Source: Chryseobacterium herbae (GTDB lineage: Bacteria > Bacteroidota > Bacteroidia > Flavobacteriales > Weeksellaceae). From it: a stretch of DNA of 64,000 nt. The DNA lies in NCBI RefSeq assembly GCF_025154075.1, contig NZ_JAOAMU010000006.1:310001-374000 (forward strand), read 5' to 3'. Of this stretch, positions 59,278-64,000 are shown piece after piece. Numbering within the stretch: the stretch's first letter is position 1; the number at the start of each line of letters is the position of its first letter. Made by a program: the position numbers and the translations under genes. The notes beneath the pieces were generated by a model that worked only from the letters and a program-made list of their open reading frames with translations, searched no databases and was not told the DNA's origin.

Positions 59278-60417
59278 TTAATCTAAAACGCTCCAACCTC
59301 TCTTCGGATTGGTGTTTGAAGAAACTTCCTGTTCGTTAACAATGATGTTTTCTTTTCTCTGACCGATGTAATCAAGCTCGCTCAGTTTAGAGAAAATAAT
59401 TTCTAAGCTGCGAAGCATTTGCTGGATGTACAATAACGGTTCTCCACAATTGTGGTGATCATAATTGGTTTCTGCTACGATAGAAAGCTGATTCAATAAA
59501 GTATGAGGTGCAATTTCACTCCATTCTAAGCTGTAGTTCAGCATTTCTTCCAGTTCCGCAGGTACCAGAAGCTGGGTAGAATTATACAGATGAAGGGCTA
59601 ATTTTGCAAAATTCTCTATCAAAAATACAGGCGGTTGCCAAGGAATAATATTTCTGAACTGGAAATACATATCTCCAAAAGTATTTACCATGGTGGTACA
59701 CAGGAACTTTACATTCTGTGCCAAAGCCGTATTCTGGTTTTTATGAGAAGCTTTTTGAATGATCTTAAACGCGTACTGCTGCAGGTTTCCTATGGATTTT
59801 GCATAGCTACCATAATAATCCAGCAAAACAGGATGACTTTGAATAGAAGTACACGGCGGAATAAAATTAGAATCTACCTGTGCGATATTGGCTTTCAGGT
59901 CTACTTTTCCGATGATCAGATAATTGCCTCCGGAATAGCTGCTGTTCAGGGAAGTGACAGGAAGCAACTCGATGTGGTGATTCGGCTGTGCGCTTGGATG
60001 ACGGGGCGGAATTTCCTCCGGGTCAATATCTCCGAAAGGCACTTTATCAAAAGGATTCACAGAGATCAGGATGTAATAATCCCCATCTGCCTGCTCTTCA
60101 CTCATAGATCTGGCCAGAGATTTTACACTGACTCTCCTATCCGTTAAATCAATACGATAACCGGCCATGGTAATAGCGCTGCATCTTTTGATCACAAGCT
60201 GTACATCATTGGTAGCGGTATTATGGACGTCAAAGATGGTTTTGTCTGTAAATTCGTTTGAAATAGGCAGAAGTCCGTAATTATATATGTTGATCCCAAG
60301 CGAACTGGAATCTCTGATCGTATCAATTAAAAAATTATCCTGATCATTAAGGTGTCTCTGGGAAACTTTCATCCCATCTACCCAATTGATCGCAAAATGT
60401 TTAATAGGCTGTATCAT
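59278..60417 (-). CDS. tssK: Type VI secretion baseplate protein TssK (subtype iii)
   Basis: The 379-aa protein has the Bacteroidota TssK pattern (KHFAINWVDGMKVSQRHLND; YNYGLLPISNEFTDKTIFDV; PPRHPSAQPNHHIELLPVTS). TssK connects the T6SS baseplate to the membrane complex. It is the last gene of a tssG-tssN-tssK unit that is read from 62343 downward. A terminator follows. Confidence 0.75.
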   Translation of the reverse strand: MIQPIKHFAINWVDGMKVSQRHLNDQDNFLIDTIRDSSSLGINIYNYGLLPISNEFTDKTIFDVHNTATNDVQLVIKRCSAITMAGYRIDLTDRRVSVKSLARSMSEEQADGDYYILISVNPFDKVPFGDIDPEEIPPRHPSAQPNHHIELLPVTSLNSSYSGGNYLIIGKVDLKANIAQVDSNFIPPCTSIQSHPVLLDYYGSYAKSIGNLQQYAFKIIQKASHKNQNTALAQNVKFLCTTMVNTFGDMYFQFRNIIPWQPPVFLIENFAKLALHLYNSTQLLVPAELEEMLNYSLEWSEIAPHTLLNQLSIVAETNYDHHNCGEPLLYIQQMLRSLEIIFSKLSELDYIGQRKENIIVNEQEVSSNTNPKRGWSVLD

Positions 60418-60444
60418 ATGTAATACTTTTTAAATTTTCTGTGA

Positions 60445-61347
60445 TTATGATTTTTTCAATACTCCTTCTTCCTCATGCTGGATCACTCTTTTGCAGATTA
60501 CCACTTCATTTTCTGAAATGCCGTTCGTAGAGATATCCTGGTCGAAATCAATATATTTTCTAAAACTGAAAAACGATTTTTTGGTGTAAAAAATCCAGTA
60601 ATAAGGTTCTTTTTCTATATCCGAAAGGTTAATGATAGAGTTGGGATTCTTATGGTTATAATCGTCCACTACTCTATAAAACCAGTCTCCGAAAGTTACT
60701 CCGGTCGGCAGCGTTTTAGCTTTGATCCTGAATCGGTTGGTATCTTCAAGGTTTTTGCTCAATTCAACATTCAGTACCATTAATCGGTCAAAATCAGCCC
60801 CTTCAAAATCCGGAAGTTTCTGATCCGGAGAATATCTCCACGTTTTATAAATATCAAAAGGAATGCTGATAAACTGAACATAGCAGTAATAAAATACCAT
60901 CGGAACGACAAAGATGACCATACTTGTGGCAGCCATTACGGCATATCCCGTTCCTTTGCTGATCCAATTGAATATTAATGTAAATAAAAACCCTCCGAAA
61001 GCAATACACGTCAATGAAAGTATCGACTCAAACAGGATACTCATCCCTACGGAATCAATATGCTTTCTGAAATATCTGTGCAGTAAATTGACATGAATGA
61101 TCCCAAAAATAAGATAGAAAATCTGGGCAATAAGGTACCAGTACGGATTAAAAAGACTTCCTGCAAAACCGAAAATCCCCGGCAATGCAAGGCATAAGCT
61201 GCAAAGGAGGACGTATATAATAATTACCTTAATTTTGATAGCAGGCTTGTTTCTTCTGATTATCCCCAGAATAAACATCATGATTACTGCGATTAAAGGC
61301 ATTAAAATATACCTTAAAAAAATACCTTTTACTGAAGAAATTTCCAT
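60445..61347 (-). CDS. tssN: T6SS subtype iii membrane protein TssN
   Basis: The 300-aa protein has about five membrane segments in the first 170 residues (GIFLRYILMPLIAVIMMFIL; IIYVLLCSLCLALPGIFGFA; VMAATSMVIFVVPMVFYYCY). A cytoplasmic domain follows (KTLPTGVTFGDWFYRVVDDY). Topology and position between tssG and tssK fit TssN, a Bacteroidota-specific component. It is 27 bp from tssK. Confidence 0.7.
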   Translation of the reverse strand: MEISSVKGIFLRYILMPLIAVIMMFILGIIRRNKPAIKIKVIIIYVLLCSLCLALPGIFGFAGSLFNPYWYLIAQIFYLIFGIIHVNLLHRYFRKHIDSVGMSILFESILSLTCIAFGGFLFTLIFNWISKGTGYAVMAATSMVIFVVPMVFYYCYVQFISIPFDIYKTWRYSPDQKLPDFEGADFDRLMVLNVELSKNLEDTNRFRIKAKTLPTGVTFGDWFYRVVDDYNHKNPNSIINLSDIEKEPYYWIFYTKKSFFSFRKYIDFDQDISTNGISENEVVICKRVIQHEEEGVLKKS

Positions 61348-61401
61348 TAGTTTTTTTTCAAATTTATACTTGGTAGGTCGTTGTAAATATAATAAATTAT
61401 T

Positions 61402-62343
61402 TTAGAGGAATGTAGAGTATCCGAGACGGCTGGCATTTCTTTCATCATCTTCCAGACTGAATGAATATTCCAGTTTCTCTGTGATAAAATTCTCCTCCAC
61501 ATCTACCGTTACGGGAAGAAAATAATCATATAAAGCCTGCAGTACATTTCTGAACGGGCTTCCGGGAATATACTTTTTCATATCCTCATAAGGAATCGGG
61601 CCAATATTTACCACCCAGTTCCGCTGTCCGTCCATATGTCTTCCGCTTGGAATATAGGTAACTCCCAACTTTGAATTCCCCAATAACATAGAATCGTCAT
61701 TCCTTTCTATCTTATCAATAATATTAGGTGTAAAAGTAACTTCTACCGGTACCTGCAGAAAAGCAGTCATGCATCTTTCAAACCACCTCTTGTCGCCTCT
61801 GATCTGGTGAAAAAACGGCAATATATAGATGAAAATATAGGCGCTCTGCTCATCAAGCATTTTAATAAGCGGCCAAAGTTCACTCACCGTATCCAAAAGC
61901 GTGTCTGTGCTGCTTGAAATATCAAACTCCGATTCCTTAAGCAGGGAACTGATCTCTGTAAAAAAAATCTCAAGCTCAAAAGGCCGGAAAAATTTCCGGG
62001 CATCCTCTTCTACTCTCTTCTGCTTCCGGATCTCGCGGACTACGGTATCTACATTTTTTCGGGAAGCTCCCAAAGACGGCGGATGGAAAAGCCCTTCCGG
62101 GAGATAGTCATAAATGCCTTCTCTATACGTTTCAATGGTGAAGACTTCTTCATCAAATCCCAAATAACTGCTCGAAATACTTTTGATATCTTTGAGATAC
62201 GCACGGTCGTTGATCCCGATCCGCTCTATAAATATATTACTTACCGCCCGCTGATATTTCAAAAGATTCACCGCTACAGCTTCAGCTTTGAAGTCGGTCT
62301 GCAGTTTATTGTAATACATGTCTACAATATTATTCTCATACAT
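61402..62343 (-). CDS. tssG: T6SS baseplate protein TssG (subtype iii)
   Basis: The 313-aa protein resembles Bacteroidota TssG: an N-terminal helical part (TDFKAEAVAVNLLKYQRAVS), EGLFHPPSLGASRKNVDTVV, IYILPFFHQIRGDKRWFERC, and the final NASRLGYSTFL. TssG forms the wedge of the T6SS baseplate with TssF. It is the first gene of the unit seen here; tssF and others are not in the window. Confidence 0.75.
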   Translation of the reverse strand: MYENNIVDMYYNKLQTDFKAEAVAVNLLKYQRAVSNIFIERIGINDRAYLKDIKSISSSYLGFDEEVFTIETYREGIYDYLPEGLFHPPSLGASRKNVDTVVREIRKQKRVEEDARKFFRPFELEIFFTEISSLLKESEFDISSSTDTLLDTVSELWPLIKMLDEQSAYIFIYILPFFHQIRGDKRWFERCMTAFLQVPVEVTFTPNIIDKIERNDDSMLLGNSKLGVTYIPSGRHMDGQRNWVVNIGPIPYEDMKKYIPGSPFRNVLQALYDYFLPVTVDVEENFITEKLEYSFSLEDDERNASRLGYSTFL

Positions 62344-62719
62344 AGTGTTTCCTGTGATTATGACTTGTAAAGATAATATATCTCATAAGTTTGAAAAAAT
62401 AATTTGCTAATAATTTTATTTTAAAAATACTAATTTATCTGCATTAAAAGGAATTATCTATGACAAATTCCGTAAAAATACGGTAATACTGCGCTTTACA
62501 GGGTTTAAGGGCCAATATTAAAAAAATAAAGGTTATAATTGACGTATAGGTATTTATAGTATAAAACAGGCTTGATTTTCAGTATTTAGAGAATTTTATA
62601 CCATACTTTTTTTATTTAGATTAATTTTTATTAACATCTCACAGGCAAGAAATTGATCATAATTGATTCAGGTTCCGAAACCGGGACGTATCTTTGCAGC
62701 TTGTAAAATGTTATTTATA
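62344..62719. other. Intergenic region between divergent tssG and S1/P1 nuclease genes
   Basis: AT-rich non-coding DNA, divergent promoter region. No repeats or clear TTG/TAnnTTTG pair were pinpointed. Confidence 0.4.
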
Positions 62720-63511
62720 ATGAAAAGTATTTATTCTAAAATTCTGATTTTAGCATTCATTTCATCTTCACTTTATTCGTATGCATGGGGATTAACGGGG
62801 CACCGTGTGATCGCAGAGATCGCAGAAAACCATCTGTCGGGCAAAGCAAGAAGAGAGATCAAAAAAATAATGGGTAAAGAACGCCTTGCGTACTGGGCCA
62901 ACTGGCCGGATTTTATCAAGTCTGACACCACCGGAGCATGGAAGCAGGCTTCATCATGGCATTATGTAAACGTTGATCCAATGGCTGATTTTAAAACGTT
63001 TGACCAGAACCTTAAAATGCAGGCAGGTCCAAGTCTTTACACGCAGGTGAACACTTTGTCCAGCCAGATCAAAGACGAAAAAACCTCTGCAAAAGACAGA
63101 AAAATTGCTCTAATCTTCCTTATTCATATTATGGGAGACCTTGCACAGCCTCTTCACGTAGGTAGAGCGGAAGATCTTGGAGGAAACAAAATCAATGTCA
63201 CCTATTTCGGAGATAAAACCAATCTTCATTCTGTATGGGACGGAAAGCTGGTAGATTCACAGAAATACAGCTACACGGAATATGCTAACCTTTTAGATAT
63301 CAAATCTAAGGAAGAAGTAGCACAAATCCAGACTGGAACGCTGGAAGACTGGTTATATGATTCTCATAAAATCGCCAACAAGATTTATGCACAGACTCCA
63401 AATGATTCAAAATTATCGTACGATTATCAGTACAAATTCAATGATACGCTTGAAAGACAGCTTCTTTACGGAGGTCTCAGACTGGCAAAAGTATTGAACG
63501 AATTATTTTAA
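62720..63511 (+). CDS. S1/P1 nuclease, secreted
   Basis: From ATG 62720 (263 aa) the protein has a signal peptide ending before W (SSLYSYA-WGLTGHRVIAEIA); the N-terminal Trp of the mature enzyme is the first zinc ligand in this family. Later ligands are in WHYVNVDP, LIHIMGDLAQPLHVGRAEDL and GGNKINVTYFGDKTNLHSVW. It cuts single-stranded nucleic acids outside the cytoplasm for phosphate and nucleoside uptake. The earlier start at 62663 adds a non-signal extension. Confidence 0.9.
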   Translation: MKSIYSKILILAFISSSLYSYAWGLTGHRVIAEIAENHLSGKARREIKKIMGKERLAYWANWPDFIKSDTTGAWKQASSWHYVNVDPMADFKTFDQNLKMQAGPSLYTQVNTLSSQIKDEKTSAKDRKIALIFLIHIMGDLAQPLHVGRAEDLGGNKINVTYFGDKTNLHSVWDGKLVDSQKYSYTEYANLLDIKSKEEVAQIQTGTLEDWLYDSHKIANKIYAQTPNDSKLSYDYQYKFNDTLERQLLYGGLRLAKVLNELF

Positions 63512-63841
63512 GGGTTGTTAGTTGCTGATTACTATTAATCGTACTAACCATAAAAAAGAATTTTTAATTTTTAATTATTTATTCTTCACAATATAAGCGG
63601 AACTTCGGTTTCGCTTTTTTTATTAAGTCTGAGATTTAGGCTAAGGCTAAGATAAAGATTAAAAAAAACTCCCTTCCCATCTTTATCCCTACATACCCCC
63701 GTCTGAAATCTGATGTCTGACATCTCCCATCTTAATTCTACCCTTCCACCCCTAAATTTAAAAAATAATTAAAACTGGTGTAACCTTTTTACCACTTCAT
63801 ACGTATAATATATAGTAACTCTTTTTTGAGGATAAAAATAG
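63512..63841. other. Intergenic region before rpoD
   Basis: Non-coding, AT-rich. A C/T-rich stretch with ATCTGATGTCTGACATCTCC at about 63707-63727 is a short dyad (GATGTCTGACATC) of unknown use. No gene seen. Confidence 0.4.
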
Positions 63842-64000
63842 ATGAGACAATTAAAAATCACTAAGCAGGTTACCAACAGGGAAACTGCTTCATTAGACAA
63901 GTATTTGCAGGAAATTGGTAAAGTGGAACTGATCACTGCGGACGAAGAAGTAGAATTGGCACAAAGAATACGTGCGGGCGACAGAGCAGCACTGGAGAAA
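63842..64000 (+). CDS. rpoD: Primary sigma factor RpoD/SigA, 5' end
   Basis: From ATG 63842 the protein reads RQLKITKQVTNRETASLDKY, then LQEIGKVELITADEEVELAQ and RIRAGDRAALEK. This is the start of the Bacteroidota housekeeping sigma factor with region 1.2. It runs off the window. This sigma recognises the TTG/TAnnTTTG promoters seen in the window. Confidence 0.93.
   Translation, partial: MRQLKITKQVTNRETASLDKYLQEIGKVELITADEEVELAQRIRAGDRAALEK

Noticed and set aside
59635..60147. 170-aa plus-strand ORF
   Set aside because: It lies fully antisense to tssK and lacks family features.

Overview
The window looks like a chromosome segment of a Chryseobacterium-like flavobacterium (Weeksellaceae, Bacteroidota). 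This is inferred from the AT-rich sequence, TAnnTTTG-type promoters, a type IX secretion C-terminal domain, Bacteroidota-type (subtype iii) T6SS genes, an astacin-type lipoprotein protease and a bacteriocin-like peptide with the leader typical of this group. It holds one complete-looking Mu-like (transposable) prophage of about 33.5 kb, from about 6540 to 40018, flanked by ordinary host genes.

Host left flank (1-6.5 kb): 5' part of methionine aminopeptidase, a MocR-type regulator with an AhpD-like and a DoxX gene upstream on the same strand, two exported hypothetical proteins, and a GT14-like glycosyltransferase.

Prophage, read from its left end (high coordinates) to its right end: S24 repressor on + with palindromic operators; then a minus-strand early operon with a small HTH protein, MuA-like transposase, MuB-like ATPase, a second P-loop ATPase, a DUF3164-like protein, a DnaA-C-like protein and many small genes. 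A terminator follows, then a separately promoted two-gene moron-like unit and a last small HTH gene with its own promoter. The packaging/head-completion block (23.3-29.7 kb) is inverted to +: gp25-like, small and large terminase, connector proteins, portal, and MuF joined to a nuclease-like domain. The capsid, lysis and tail genes (6.6-23.2 kb) are on minus: protease/scaffold, capsid, amidase, u-spanin, sheath, tube, chaperone, tape measure, baseplate, tail fibre with a GH43-like propeller, small membrane proteins, and an acyltransferase likely to alter host surface sugar. The divergent late blocks share a 143-bp region with 21-bp tandem operator-like repeats.

The most interesting system is at the portal stop codon. 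An in-frame slippery heptamer GGGAAAG, followed by a 14-bp stem, should shift ribosomes by -1 into a long frame that has no start codon of its own. The product would be a portal-MuF-PD-(D/E)XK nuclease fusion of about 854 aa. A second -1 site (AAAAAAG) lies in the tail-chaperone gene. A 45-nt tRNA-like T-arm/acceptor minihelix lies between two early genes.

Host right flank (40-64 kb): bacteriocin-like peptide; a group of exported proteins; a T9SS-exported sugar dehydrogenase; an astacin-like lipoprotein; two acidic hypothetical proteins; a DMT transporter; AraC and ArsR regulators with AHSA1, YdeI-like, DoxX and DUF4256 genes; REP-like and 186-bp tandem repeats; a TIM-barrel-like secreted protein; threonine aldolase; a DtxR-family regulator with an operator; an aminotransferase-V protein; tssG-tssN-tssK; an S1/P1 nuclease; and the 5' end of rpoD.
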